From positions 339 through 20,892 of the forward strand of contig NZ_QRVG01000030.1 in assembly GCF_003459245.1 (NCBI RefSeq): a stretch of DNA of 20,554 nt. Direction: 5' to 3'. The position numbers and the translations under genes were made by a program. Under the pieces are notes generated by a model, which made no database searches, was not told the DNA's origin, and was given only the letters and a program-made list of their open reading frames with translations. This DNA is from Collinsella sp. AF23-2. GTDB taxonomy: Bacteria; Actinomycetota; Coriobacteriia; Coriobacteriales; Coriobacteriaceae. This document shows positions 7,395-15,782 of this stretch, piece after piece. Each line of letters opens with the position of its first letter. Position 1 is the stretch's first letter.

Positions 7395-9193
7395 CTAGCA
7401 ATCTGCTTCCCGAGCGTGGACTTTTCGTTTCTCTTGATACATGTTGTGGTCGGCGATGTGGTACATCTCGGTCAGCGAACATCCGGGTGTCTCTGCCGTC
7501 GCGACGCCAAACGACGCACTGACTGTCAACACCTCATCGCTCGCAGCAGCAAGGCTGAGGCGAAGATCTTGCACCACTTTGCATGCGGATTCGCGATCGG
7601 TGTGAGGGCAAATCAGCAAGAACTCGTCTCCACCAACGCGCATGGGTACAAATTTCTCGCCTGCCGCCCGCTTCAATACAGATGCAGTACGCCGTAGCAA
7701 CTCATCGCCCATTTCGTGACCGTAGAGATCATTGGTGCGCTTGAGGAAATTGCAGTCCATCATGATCACACTCACGGGCAGGGACTCGTTCACCAGGTCG
7801 TCGCCAAGGGACTCAAGGTAATTTCTATTGCGAAGTCCCGTCAGCTTGTCCTGGAAAGAAAGCTCCTCGGCGCGCTTTGTCATCGAGATGTTATGCGTCG
7901 CCACGACGACCGATTCCAGTCGACCCTGCTCGTCGCGGCGCTGTGGAACAACCTGCAGCGAATACCACGTACCTCGGCAATCTCGTACCTCGGCATCCAA
8001 GTACGGCATGCCCTCCATACGATTCTGAAGCGTGCTTATATCTATTAGCTCCATGACCGCCTCGCGGCTTTCGGGACTCACGATGTCTCGGCAAGCCGTT
8101 GTCAAAAAGTCATACACCTCGGCGTGCTCGGCAAATATCTTTGCCACCGATGGCGACATGTTAATTCCCTCGATCTCGAGCGTATCGAGATGTAGCAGGA
8201 AGGTCGACTCATATATGGAACTGATAGCATTGATGATGCCGAGTTGCTTGTCCTTTTCGGCCAAATTGCGACGATCGGCAATGTTGCGCGCCAACAGCAC
8301 TACAATCCAAAACGCCAAGCACACCAGCACGCCGGCAGCGATAAATGAAATCCTGCCCGACATGACCTCAGATTTGGGATAAAGCGCAAACAGGCGATAG
8401 TCCTCATACGCCGCACGCACGGCATACCAGGTACTTCCCCGATATTCGATACGTGTTAAGCCTTCGTCTTTCCAATCAATTCCGCTATCGGCAAGAAGCC
8501 GGGAAAGGGTTAGATCGACATTCGAATCGTTTGAGGAAACGATCTGCATATCGCGCATCACGAGCACCGTTGGGCTCTGATGGAATGTGTTGTTCACGAG
8601 CACGTCGGCGATCGTATACGAATAATCATCGGCGGGCTCGAGCGCAAGCGATCGATACCCCAGCGCTACGCCATCACCGTACGGAACAACACTCACGGCA
8701 AAATCGACATCGCGACGCTCAACGACCGTCGAGTAGGACACCTTGGATCCTCGATACATCGATGCGACCGACGAACAGGCGAGCTCCTCTCGCCACAGCA
8801 TCAGCGGATCGCGACCATCAATATCGTAATGAGCGGCCATATGGCCGTCGGCGTCCATGACCAACATTCCCGAAAGGTGCTCGGTATGGACGTACTCCTC
8901 GACGAGGTCATCGTTGACTTCAACGTGATCAGACGGCAAGAACGTCGAAAACGACTCGAGCGCGGCATCCAAATTGTGCGTCGCTTCGGTTTTTCTTCCC
9001 TGTTCATATCGGTCATATTTTTCGCAGGCGTTTTTAAAAACACCATGGTTTCCTGGCCAAACCCAAGCGTTTTATCGAGACAGCGATGCGTGCCGACCAT
9101 ATACAGCAGACCCAACAAAGCAGCGCTGGCCACAACGCAGATAGCCGCGGTGACTAATGCCTTTCGGCGTAAGCGGCGCTCATCATTTGTCAT
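7395..9193 (-). pseudogene. Membrane GGDEF diguanylate cyclase, split by a frameshift at 9032-9038
   Basis: Diguanylate cyclases make c-di-GMP from two GTP. Two frames together encode one protein of about 599 residues. Codons 1-54 (9193 to 9032) give a basic N-terminus and a transmembrane helix at about 12-33. The remaining 545 codons are in the -1 frame and give an extracytoplasmic sensor region, a second helix at about 282-304, a PAS-like region and a GGDEF domain with MDCNFLKRTNDLYGH and an intact RVGGDEF (521-525). No inhibitory RxxD site is seen. The downstream frame has only a TTG start without a ribosome site, and a stop (CGATAA) closes it upstream, so it needs the N-terminal frame. 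The switch lies on TTTAAAA. It is either a one-base loss in the T5A5 run or a -1 programmed shift. The first ATG overlaps the stop of the upstream binding-protein gene. Confidence 0.85.
9032..9038 (-). other. Slippery heptamer T TTA AAA at the cyclase frame switch
   Basis: Read in the zero frame the bases are T TTA AAA, fitting the X XXY YYZ pattern of -1 ribosomal frameshift sites. After a one-base slip the next codon is AAC and the frame continues exactly into the sensor and GGDEF region. An AGGA sequence lies about 12 nt upstream and could act as an internal ribosome-binding stimulator. Confidence 0.55.
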
Positions 9194-10062
9194 GATTCCG
9201 CTCCTTGCCCGTCCGTCGTCGCCCCCGCCTTGTACTTGCCCACAATGCGCTCAATCGTGCCATCTCGATCCATCTCGAACAGCACGGTATTGAGGTTTTT
9301 GACGTACTCCCCCTCATAGCCGTCCTTAAACGCGACGCCAAGGTCAACCGTCATAACGTTGTCAGCGAACACGCAGTAAAGGCCGGGATACTGGGCGACA
9401 AGTCGATCAAGCGGCTGAACGTCCGCCATCCAACAGTCGACATACCCTTTGGCGAGGGCGGCTTTGCAGAGCTCGGCAGAACCGTACGATTTGATTTGCA
9501 CGTCCGGCGAGATTTCCAGATCCCCTGCGAGCAATCGGCGCTCGCTCACCGAGCCCGCAATCACCGCGATGGTCTTGCTTCTATCGAGAGACGCCAAACC
9601 CTTGATACCACTCGTTTTCTTGGCGGCAACCGAGACTGTCACGGTCAGATACGGCTCAGTCCAGTAATAATCGTCTTCGCGATAATTGGGCGAATAGTCG
9701 CACCACAGACAATCGATATCGCCGTTTTTGAGCAGGCGATCGCGATCATTCCAAGATATGTCAACAAATTGCGGTTTGATTCCAGCACGCTTGCAGGCCT
9801 CGCGGGCGATATCGATATCGATACCGGCGTAGTCGCCTGTGGTATCAACATACACATAGGGATCGTTATCCGTAACGCCGATTTTAAGTACCGGGAGATC
9901 TTTATCGGCTTCGCTCGATGAGGTAGAGCTGCTTCGAACGGTATACGTCAGGGCGACCGCACAAACGGCAACAAGGAGTATGAGCACGGACGAGACGATG
10001 GCGCCTCGTTTGATACGTCTGGGCACACGGCTCTTTTCATCGAAACAGCAGATAAGGTTCAT
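9190..10062 (-). CDS. Membrane-anchored family-3 solute-binding protein
   Basis: This 290-residue protein belongs to the periplasmic amino-acid-type binding-protein family (SBP_bac_3). The N-terminus is cytoplasmic and basic, with an uncleaved-looking hydrophobic anchor at about 21-42 and no lipobox. It continues with a Ser-rich linker, IGVTDNDPYVY, the family signature region YAGIDIDIAREACKRAG, and the second lobe. The open frame extends 57 nt further upstream, but those codons are the terminator hairpin; I therefore use the ATG at 10060-10062. No strong ribosome site is visible there. No ABC permease or ATPase is nearby. Its stop overlaps the start of the membrane cyclase by four bases (ATGA), so the two probably work together as ligand sensor and output enzyme. 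Confidence 0.88.
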   Translation of the reverse strand: MNLICCFDEKSRVPRRIKRGAIVSSVLILLVAVCAVALTYTVRSSSTSSSEADKDLPVLKIGVTDNDPYVYVDTTGDYAGIDIDIAREACKRAGIKPQFVDISWNDRDRLLKNGDIDCLWCDYSPNYREDDYYWTEPYLTVTVSVAAKKTSGIKGLASLDRSKTIAVIAGSVSERRLLAGDLEISPDVQIKSYGSAELCKAALAKGYVDCWMADVQPLDRLVAQYPGLYCVFADNVMTVDLGVAFKDGYEGEYVKNLNTVLFEMDRDGTIERIVGKYKAGATTDGQGAES

Positions 10063-10091
10063 TTTATTACCAGGGGGCCAGTGCGGCAGTG

Positions 10092-10124
10092 AAAAAAGCG
10101 CCTTGCCCAAAACGGGCAAGGCGC
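10092..10124 (-). terminator. Terminator in the leader of the binding-protein/cyclase pair
   Basis: GCGCCTTGCCC forms an 11-bp stem with its complement around AAAAC, followed on the minus strand by six T. It ends only about 30 nt before the binding-protein ATG. An intrinsic terminator placed so close in front of a gene is typical of attenuators. Confidence 0.85.
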
Positions 10125-10301
10125 CAATGGTTGAACTGCATCCGCAGGCGGTCGAATTAGGTCAACCCTACTCGAAGCTCAGCTGCTCCCGAATGCACCC
10201 CCGACCGCTGCCTCGTTCAGGCCGTTGGCGCCGACCGCGTATCTGGCGGTTTCCGACGCGCCGCACTGCACGCGACACACGGGCTGAAGTCTTTAACGTA
10301 A
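10092..10301 (-). ncRNA. Structured leader with terminator/antiterminator, candidate riboswitch or attenuator
   Basis: About 175 nt without a gene precede the terminator. On the minus strand GGCGCCAA (10225-10232) is complementary to TTGGCGCC (10120-10127), and the latter overlaps the left arm of the terminator, so the two folds exclude each other. Within the enclosed region are a GCCT/AGGC hairpin (10210-10222) and a long-range pairing of CGGTCG (as written on plus, 149-154) with CGACCG (10202-10207). I cannot match this to a known riboswitch. It could instead be a free small RNA. An ORF-like reading of the same stretch exists but looks spurious. Confidence 0.5.
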
Positions 10302-10361
10302 AAGCCCCGTTGGTAAAACGAGTTACCAACGGGGCTTGGACTGAAAGGTCGCGCTTCAACG
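10300..10361 (-). repeat. Terminator cassette, copy A
   Basis: A 62-bp unit containing a terminator (10302-10337; 15-bp stem around 6 nt, followed by TTTTAC on the minus strand) plus its upstream flank. A near copy lies at 13902-13962. It follows the Ig-repeat gene stop by about 11 nt and ends that transcript. Confidence 0.85.
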
Positions 10362-10372
10362 AGAGGGGCGCC

Positions 10373-13300
10373 CTAGCGCTCGAGATGTTTGCGCATAAGC
10401 GCGAAGGCAATCAGCGAAGCGCCGACAACGGCCATAATAAAGGCGACAGCAAGGGCCTGGTCGCCCGTGTTGGCGAGCGTACCCTTAGTAGTCTTAGCAG
10501 ACTTTTTGGTTACCTTGGTCGTCGTCTGCTGACCGGGCTGGGACGGCGTCGCGGGCTGAGTCGGCTCCCCCTTGGCCTCCTCGCCCGTCACCACGTACGT
10601 CGAGAAGTGGCTCGTTCGGAAGCAGAGGTAGTCGCCCTCGGTCCACGTATCCATAGCCTGAGTGGAACCATCCTCGGCAACGTAGAGCACCTTGAGATTG
10701 GTGAGCGCCTTCATGGCAGCAGTCATCTTGACACGGACGATGAAGGACATGCCTTCGTAGTCCTCGATAACCTCGCCGTCCTTGAGAAGCTTGATATCGA
10801 GCTTATCGGCAACCTTGGTACTCCCCTGCTCAAGGCCGGAAATCGTAGCATTGGCGGCGTCGGTAAGATTTGTCGGTTCCTCGACCACAAGAGAGACGCT
10901 GTTGTTCTGGGCAATGCCGGCAGCGGCATTGTTCTCGGCGCTTACGCTAACGTCCGTTCCGTCGCTACCCGCAACGCCCGCAATGGTCCTCGCCGCCACA
11001 GTAACGGTACAGGTCGTTGTTTTGTCACCACAGGTGGCGGTGATCGTGGCGGTACCGGCCTTAAGCGGCGTCACGACGCCGTCTTTGACCGTAGCGATCG
11101 ACGAGTCGCTGGAGGCCCAGCTCACCGTCGTATCATCTGCATCGGCAGGACTCACCGTTGCGGAGAGCTTTACGGAGGCATCACCGACGGTAAAGGACAG
11201 GCTCGTCTTGTCGAGCTCGACTTTCTGGACGGGGTTGGTCACGGTCACCGAGACGGTTTGGGAGAGCGATTCTGCAGTAATGACAAATGAGCCAGAACCG
11301 GTCTTGAGGGCGGTAACGGTGTAGGAGCCATCGCCGTTGTCGACAACCTTAAACGCCTTCGAAGCGCCCGTGTTATCCAGAGCAAGCTTGGTCTCGTCGA
11401 CCTCGCCCGCAAGGGCTCCAACAAGAGAAATCTTCACGGTGCGCTCTTCGCCCTTCTTGAGGTTAAGAGCGGTCTGGTCGACCGTAAGGTTCGTTGCGGG
11501 GTTGGAAACAGTCACCGCGCAATCCTGAGAATAGGTGCTATCTTCGGTCGAAGCAGTGATGGTTGCGGCGCCCTTGGAAACAGACGTCACTTTGCCGGTT
11601 TGATCGACCGTAGCGACGCTGTCGTTACTGGACTTCCAGACAACCGTCTGGTCAGCCTCCGCGGGAACGACCGTTGCCTTAAGCTGCTCGGTTGCAGCGC
11701 CCACAAGCGTGACCTTCTGCTTATCGAGTGTGATACCCGTTGCAGGTTGAATAACCGTCACCTTGCACGTGGCGCTATACTCGCCGTCCTCAGTGGTAAC
11801 GGTGATCGTGGCAGCACCGGCCTTGACCGGGGTCACGACGCCGTCCGCAACCGTGGCGACCTCCGGGTCGCTCGAAGACCAGGACACATTCTTATTCGTT
11901 GCATTGTTGGGCTCAACCGTTGCGGTCAACGTCGAGGGCTCACCGCCCACAGCAAGCTTAAGATTCGACGCGCTGAGACTGACGCTCGAGACCCTTACTA
12001 CCGGAGTGGTTACCGTAATTGTATCCGTGGTTGCAGAGACTCCATCAACTGTTGCCGTGATCGTGGCATTACCGTCACCGACAGCGATAACAAGACCGTT
12101 GCCATCGACGGTAAGGACGCTCTCGTTAGAAGAGGACCAGACAACCTTACTGGCCTTATCGTCAGGGGAAACCTTTGCCTTCAACTGCTGAGTCGTGCCC
12201 TTGTCCATAGATGTTGAGTAACCATCCGTAATGGAGACCGTAGTTTTTGCAGGTTCCTCGCCCGGCTTGACGACGTGAACGGTCATAGTGTCGCAGAGAC
12301 GACCACCCAAGTACATTGAAACCGTTGCATCGCCGTAACTATGAGGCACTAAATACCCCAAGTAACTGCCACCATTAAACATCGGTCCTTTTACCTCGAG
12401 GACATCGGGATTATCTGAAGTGAAAGAATACTTTGCGCCGGCATAGGAGTCCATCAATTCCTCAGCGCTTTCGCTCAGCACGCCCTTTGGATATTCAAAC
12501 CCCCTGTCACATTCCAGCCAAAGCCAATCTTTGGATATACTATCTGAACTGACCTCACAGGGAAATGTATAATCGCTCGACACAAACTTAGCCTTCGAAA
12601 GGCTCACTTCCGCAGGGTCGACAACCTCTATCTCAAAGGGATGGTCATTGCCAAGGCCATCACGAGCATGAGCCTTAACGGTGCCAGGCTTTATTGCCTT
12701 AAACGAGTTTTCACCATCGGTAAGCTCAACAACATCGCTGCTTTCTAGAGAATAGGTTACAGAGCTAACGAGCGCATCCCAATGTGCACGCTGGCATGCC
12801 TTCAGTGCTTCATTTGGGGAAACGTTGAGAATGGCAGAAAGATAAGAGCTGTCCCCAACCAGCATCTTTTGTTTTTTGTTCCCACGCTCATTGAATCCAG
12901 GCTCCTGATTCTCGGTTACAACATCACATAACTTCTTCGTCTCGGTCTCGCCGTTGCAATAGTCGACAAGAACCTTGGCCTCTTTTGCATCTTTCGCCAA
13001 CGCCTCGAGTTGCAAAGAAGCGCTTAGCTCAGAAGTTCCATATGAATAATAATTCGAATTCACCCTTGCCTGAACTTTGGAATCCTTTGAGGGATCTTCC
13101 TTTATTTCAAAATATGTAGCCGCACGGGTCTCGTCCTTGGGGCGAACGTAAACTGTCCCCTCTAGCAATGCATAGTGCGTGTTCCCGCATTTTTGCGGAC
13201 AATCATCCGTGTAACCCAGCGTTGCAGTCGTTGTCGTCGCACCGGATTGGTCATAGGATACGAAACTCACCTTAATTGGATTGACATTAGCCACGCTCTT

Positions 13301-13714
13301 AATCTTAAGAGAACCGTTTAAACTCTCGTCAGCCCTGCTCTTCATGGTTATAGTCGTTGTGCCGACTTTGGTGGGACTAATTGTCAACACCCAATCACGT
13401 GATTTATAGCTCACTTTAGCGATATCCTCATCAGACGATGTGATATCGATATCACTAGGGTCAATGGGCGCCCATTCGTGATTTTTATTAAAAAAGGAAA
13501 GCCTTCCTTTCACCGTCTGTCCAACAGCGACATCAAATTCTGACCACACATCGCCTGTAGACGAATCGTATGGGAGAAACGATGCACCCATGGAACCATC
13601 CTGCGACTCCAGCATGACAGCATCCGCATGCGGGGCGGCCACCGTCAGCCCAAACGTTGCCGCCGTTAAAGCAACGCAGATGCCTGCGGCTATCCTCCAA
13701 AACCCTTTTCTCAT
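10373..13714 (-). CDS. Secreted, wall-anchored Ig-like (BIG2) repeat surface protein
   Basis: A large exported protein of 1113 residues from the ATG at 13712-13714. Its longer frame starts 45 nt upstream at a GTG; I prefer the later ATG because the protein then begins directly with a signal peptide (MRKGFWR, a hydrophobic core, cleavage near HADA). The N-terminal 450 residues contain a degenerate Ig-like unit and regions I cannot place. From about 490 to 915 there are four clear BIG2 units, each with the SSS/SSN and GxATIT patterns, and one divergent unit. A further domain and a Pro/Thr/Lys-rich linker follow. The C-terminus has LANTG (1080-1084), a hydrophobic helix and a basic tail, the layout of a sortase signal. 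Likely a surface adhesin; the ligand is unknown. Its promoter has a poly-G spacer. Confidence 0.9.
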   Translation of the reverse strand: MRKGFWRIAAGICVALTAATFGLTVAAPHADAVMLESQDGSMGASFLPYDSSTGDVWSEFDVAVGQTVKGRLSFFNKNHEWAPIDPSDIDITSSDEDIAKVSYKSRDWVLTISPTKVGTTTITMKSRADESLNGSLKIKSVANVNPIKVSFVSYDQSGATTTTATLGYTDDCPQKCGNTHYALLEGTVYVRPKDETRAATYFEIKEDPSKDSKVQARVNSNYYSYGTSELSASLQLEALAKDAKEAKVLVDYCNGETETKKLCDVVTENQEPGFNERGNKKQKMLVGDSSYLSAILNVSPNEALKACQRAHWDALVSSVTYSLESSDVVELTDGENSFKAIKPGTVKAHARDGLGNDHPFEIEVVDPAEVSLSKAKFVSSDYTFPCEVSSDSISKDWLWLECDRGFEYPKGVLSESAEELMDSYAGAKYSFTSDNPDVLEVKGPMFNGGSYLGYLVPHSYGDATVSMYLGGRLCDTMTVHVVKPGEEPAKTTVSITDGYSTSMDKGTTQQLKAKVSPDDKASKVVWSSSNESVLTVDGNGLVIAVGDGNATITATVDGVSATTDTITVTTPVVRVSSVSLSASNLKLAVGGEPSTLTATVEPNNATNKNVSWSSSDPEVATVADGVVTPVKAGAATITVTTEDGEYSATCKVTVIQPATGITLDKQKVTLVGAATEQLKATVVPAEADQTVVWKSSNDSVATVDQTGKVTSVSKGAATITASTEDSTYSQDCAVTVSNPATNLTVDQTALNLKKGEERTVKISLVGALAGEVDETKLALDNTGASKAFKVVDNGDGSYTVTALKTGSGSFVITAESLSQTVSVTVTNPVQKVELDKTSLSFTVGDASVKLSATVSPADADDTTVSWASSDSSIATVKDGVVTPLKAGTATITATCGDKTTTCTVTVAARTIAGVAGSDGTDVSVSAENNAAAGIAQNNSVSLVVEEPTNLTDAANATISGLEQGSTKVADKLDIKLLKDGEVIEDYEGMSFIVRVKMTAAMKALTNLKVLYVAEDGSTQAMDTWTEGDYLCFRTSHFSTYVVTGEEAKGEPTQPATPSQPGQQTTTKVTKKSAKTTKGTLANTGDQALAVAFIMAVVGASLIAFALMRKHLER

Positions 13715-13776
13715 TCCCCTAAGTCCAATCTCTCGTGAAAAAACGCAGCATTCTCCCACACCTTAAAATTGGCTTA

Positions 13777-13806
13777 AGGATACCCCCCCCCAACGAGCAC
13801 TTGCAA
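13777..13806 (-). promoter_or_regulatory. Predicted promoter of the Ig-repeat gene with a G9 spacer
   Basis: On the minus strand TTGCAA (13801-13806) and TATCCT (13777-13782) are separated by 18 nt, nine of which are a run of G (13783-13791). Each box matches four of six consensus positions. The transcript would begin about 55 nt before the ATG. Changing the run by one base alters the spacer length. Confidence 0.55.
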
Positions 13807-13901
13807 GCTAACGTTTGCCAGAAGGGGCAAATTAACGGCAAGCGACATTTCTGCAATATACCATCATCCGCTGAAGTGTGACTTTCCCGACGCTCCCACG
13901 C

Positions 13902-13962
13902 AAAAGCCCCGTTGATAAACGCGTTACCAACGGGGCTTGGGCTGAAAGGCCGAGCTTCAACG
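13902..13962 (-). repeat. Terminator cassette, copy B
   Basis: A near copy of 10300-10361, sharing the AAGCCCCGTTG stem and the flank containing CTTTCAG on the minus strand. The stem has one mismatch compared with copy A. It is placed after purB and should end its transcript. A further inverted repeat CTGATCG/CGATCAG lies between it and the stop (13978-14010). Confidence 0.85.
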
Positions 13963-14010
13963 GAGGCCGAAAGTAAACTGATCGGTTTGACTTCGTCCCC
14001 AATCGATCAG

Positions 14011-15354
14011 TTAGAACTCGAGCTGCTCCAGGCGATCGAAGACTGTGTCGATGCGGGTGAGGAAGTCCCACGGGTCAAAGATCTCGTCGAGCTTCTCCTG
14101 GCTGACGGTGCAGCGCGGATCAGCCTCGAGACGCTCCTTAAAGGTGGGACCGGAGACGCAATCCTGCACCTCGTGCCAGGTAGCCATGGCGTTTTCCTGC
14201 ACGATCGCATAGGCATCTTCGCGGGTGATGCCCGTATCGACGAGGGCCAGCAGGACCTTGGAGGAGAAGATGAGACCGCGAGTCTTGTTGAGGTTGGCCA
14301 TCATGCGAGCCGGATACAGCTGCAGGCCGTCGATAACGCGAATGAGACACTGGAACATGTGGTCGAGCGCGATGAAGCTATCGGCCTGGGCGACGCGCTC
14401 GGCAGAGGAGTGCGAAATGTCGCGCTCGTGCCACAGGGCGACATTGTCGAAGGCGACCTGGGCGTTGGACTTCACGATGCGCGACAGGCCGCAGACCTTC
14501 TCCATGGTGATCGGGTTGCGCTTGTGCGGCATGGCGGAGCTGCCCTTTTGACCCTTGCGGAACGGCTCCTCGGCCTCAAGCGTATCGGTCTTCTGCAGAT
14601 TGCGAACCTCGGTAGCGATGCGCTCGCAGGTGGCCGCGGTGGTGGCAAGAACGCCGGCGAGATAGGCGTGATGGTCGCGGCTGATAACTTGCGTGGACAG
14701 CGGGTCATGAACCAGGCCCAGGTGCTCGCAGACATACTCCTCGACAAACGGCTCGATGGAGCTGTACGTGCCGACAGCACCCGAGATGGCACCGAAGGCA
14801 ACATTCTTGCGGGCGTCCTCAAGGCGATCCAGATCGCGCTTGAGTTCCCAGGCCCAAGAGCCGAACTTCATGCCGAAGGTCATCGGCTCGGCGTGGATGC
14901 CATGAGTGCGGCCGGCACAGAGCGTGTTGCGCTCCTCAAAGGCGCGACGCTTGCAAATCTCGCCGAGCTTCTTGACGTCCTCGATGATCAGGTCGCAGGC
15001 CTGGGTGAGCTGGTAGCACAGAGCCGTGTCGCCCAGATCGGAGCTGGTCATGCCATAGTGAACCCAGCGGCTGGGCTTGGGGTCGCCCTCGGGAACATCG
15101 GCGTCGATGTACTCCTTCATGTTGGTCAGGAAGGCGATGACGTCGTGGCGCGTGACCTCCTCGATCTCGTCGACCTTTGCCTTCTCAAAGTTAGCATGGT
15201 CGCGGATCCACTGGGCTTCGTCTTTAGAAATGCCGATCTTGCCGAGCTCCGCCTGGGCCTCACAGGCCAGGACCTCGATCTCCTGCCAAATGGCGTACTT
15301 GTTCTCGAGGGAGAAGATGTGTCCCATCTCCGGGCGGGTATAGCGATCGATCAT
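14011..15354 (-). CDS. purB: Adenylosuccinate lyase
   Basis: PurB catalyses two eliminations in purine synthesis: SAICAR to AICAR plus fumarate, and adenylosuccinate to AMP plus fumarate. The 447-residue protein shows the superfamily signature GSSAMPHKRNPI with the mobile-loop serine, the AGRTHGIHAEP segment with the catalytic histidine, and the MTSSDLGDTA nucleotide segment. The longest frame starts 66 nt upstream, but AAGGAG is five nt before the ATG at 15352-15354. A possible -10 box TACAAT sits at 15399-15404. Nothing else is in this transcript; the repeat-rich stretch upstream is non-coding. Confidence 0.97.
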   Translation of the reverse strand: MIDRYTRPEMGHIFSLENKYAIWQEIEVLACEAQAELGKIGISKDEAQWIRDHANFEKAKVDEIEEVTRHDVIAFLTNMKEYIDADVPEGDPKPSRWVHYGMTSSDLGDTALCYQLTQACDLIIEDVKKLGEICKRRAFEERNTLCAGRTHGIHAEPMTFGMKFGSWAWELKRDLDRLEDARKNVAFGAISGAVGTYSSIEPFVEEYVCEHLGLVHDPLSTQVISRDHHAYLAGVLATTAATCERIATEVRNLQKTDTLEAEEPFRKGQKGSSAMPHKRNPITMEKVCGLSRIVKSNAQVAFDNVALWHERDISHSSAERVAQADSFIALDHMFQCLIRVIDGLQLYPARMMANLNKTRGLIFSSKVLLALVDTGITREDAYAIVQENAMATWHEVQDCVSGPTFKERLEADPRCTVSQEKLDEIFDPWDFLTRIDTVFDRLEQLEF

Positions 15355-15398
15355 AGCGGCTCCTTTTTGGTTATTGGCACGTTGGTCGTAACCCAACC

Positions 15399-15404
15399 AT
15401 TGTA
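15399..15404 (-). promoter_or_regulatory. Possible -10 box of purB
   Basis: TACAAT lies about 45 nt before the purB ATG. I see no convincing -35 box. The leader contains a small TTGG/CCAA inverted repeat. Confidence 0.35.
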
Positions 15405-15456
15405 CCGTGCGCAGGTGCAAGTATGGGCAGCAGGCATTAACCTAACATTTTGGAAT

Positions 15457-15639
15457 TGGAGCGGGCATGGGGACATCCGCGTATTTGCTTCGCAAATCCG
15501 CACCGGCTTCAGTGGCATACCGAGATCCGGGGAAGTGCGGGAGCAAAGCGGGCTGAATCTACCATTCCCGAAATCTTCCTTGCTCCATGGAGCGGGCAAC
15601 GGGACGTCCGCGTATTTGCTTCGCAAATCCGCACCGGCT
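15457..15639. repeat. Two 52-bp repeats beginning with a tRNA-Gly 3' end
   Basis: Copies at 15457-15508 and 15588-15639 match at 49 of 52 positions. Each begins with the sequence of the tRNA-Gly 3' end found at 15783 (second copy 18/18, first 16/18) and continues with a hairpin around TTTGCTTCGCAAA. Additional hairpins (GGTCGCC/GGCGACC and AAACGC/GCGTTT) follow the second copy. The region 15405-15742 otherwise holds no gene that I can support. Confidence 0.8.
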
Positions 15640-15704
15640 GCGGTCGCCTATCGGCGACCTTGCCTGCTCGCTATAAACGCTTCGCGTTTATTTAACGCTC
15701 GCAC

Positions 15705-15728
15705 CCTGTCGGGTTCGAGTCCCGGCAC
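15705..15728 (+). other. tRNA T-arm-like relic
   Basis: TCGGGTTCGAGTCCCGG resembles a tRNA T-arm on the plus strand. No acceptor, D or anticodon part surrounds it. Probably the fragment of another tRNA. Confidence 0.35.
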
Positions 15729-15734
15729 TTTATT

Positions 15735-15770
15735 GAAAAAAAAAGCACGGCACCGTGATGGTGCCGTGCT
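15735..15770 (-). terminator. Terminator of the (now truncated) tRNA-Gly
   Basis: AGCACGGCACC and GGTGCCGTGCT form a perfect 11-bp stem around 5 nt, followed on the minus strand by a run of nine T. It lies 13 nt after the CCA end of the tRNA fragment. Confidence 0.85.
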
Positions 15771-15782
15771 TGTGCTCTTAAC

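Noticed and set aside
10063..10119. N-terminal extension of the solute-binding protein
   Set aside because: These codons are the terminator hairpin and T-run; the anchor-type start follows at 10062.
10178..10260. ORF-like tail on the minus strand in the leader before the binding protein
   Set aside because: No start with ribosome site and strong RNA-like pairing; treated as a structured leader.
15457..15639. Possible CRISPR array
   Set aside because: Only two repeat copies, too long and tRNA-derived, with no regular spacers and no cas genes.
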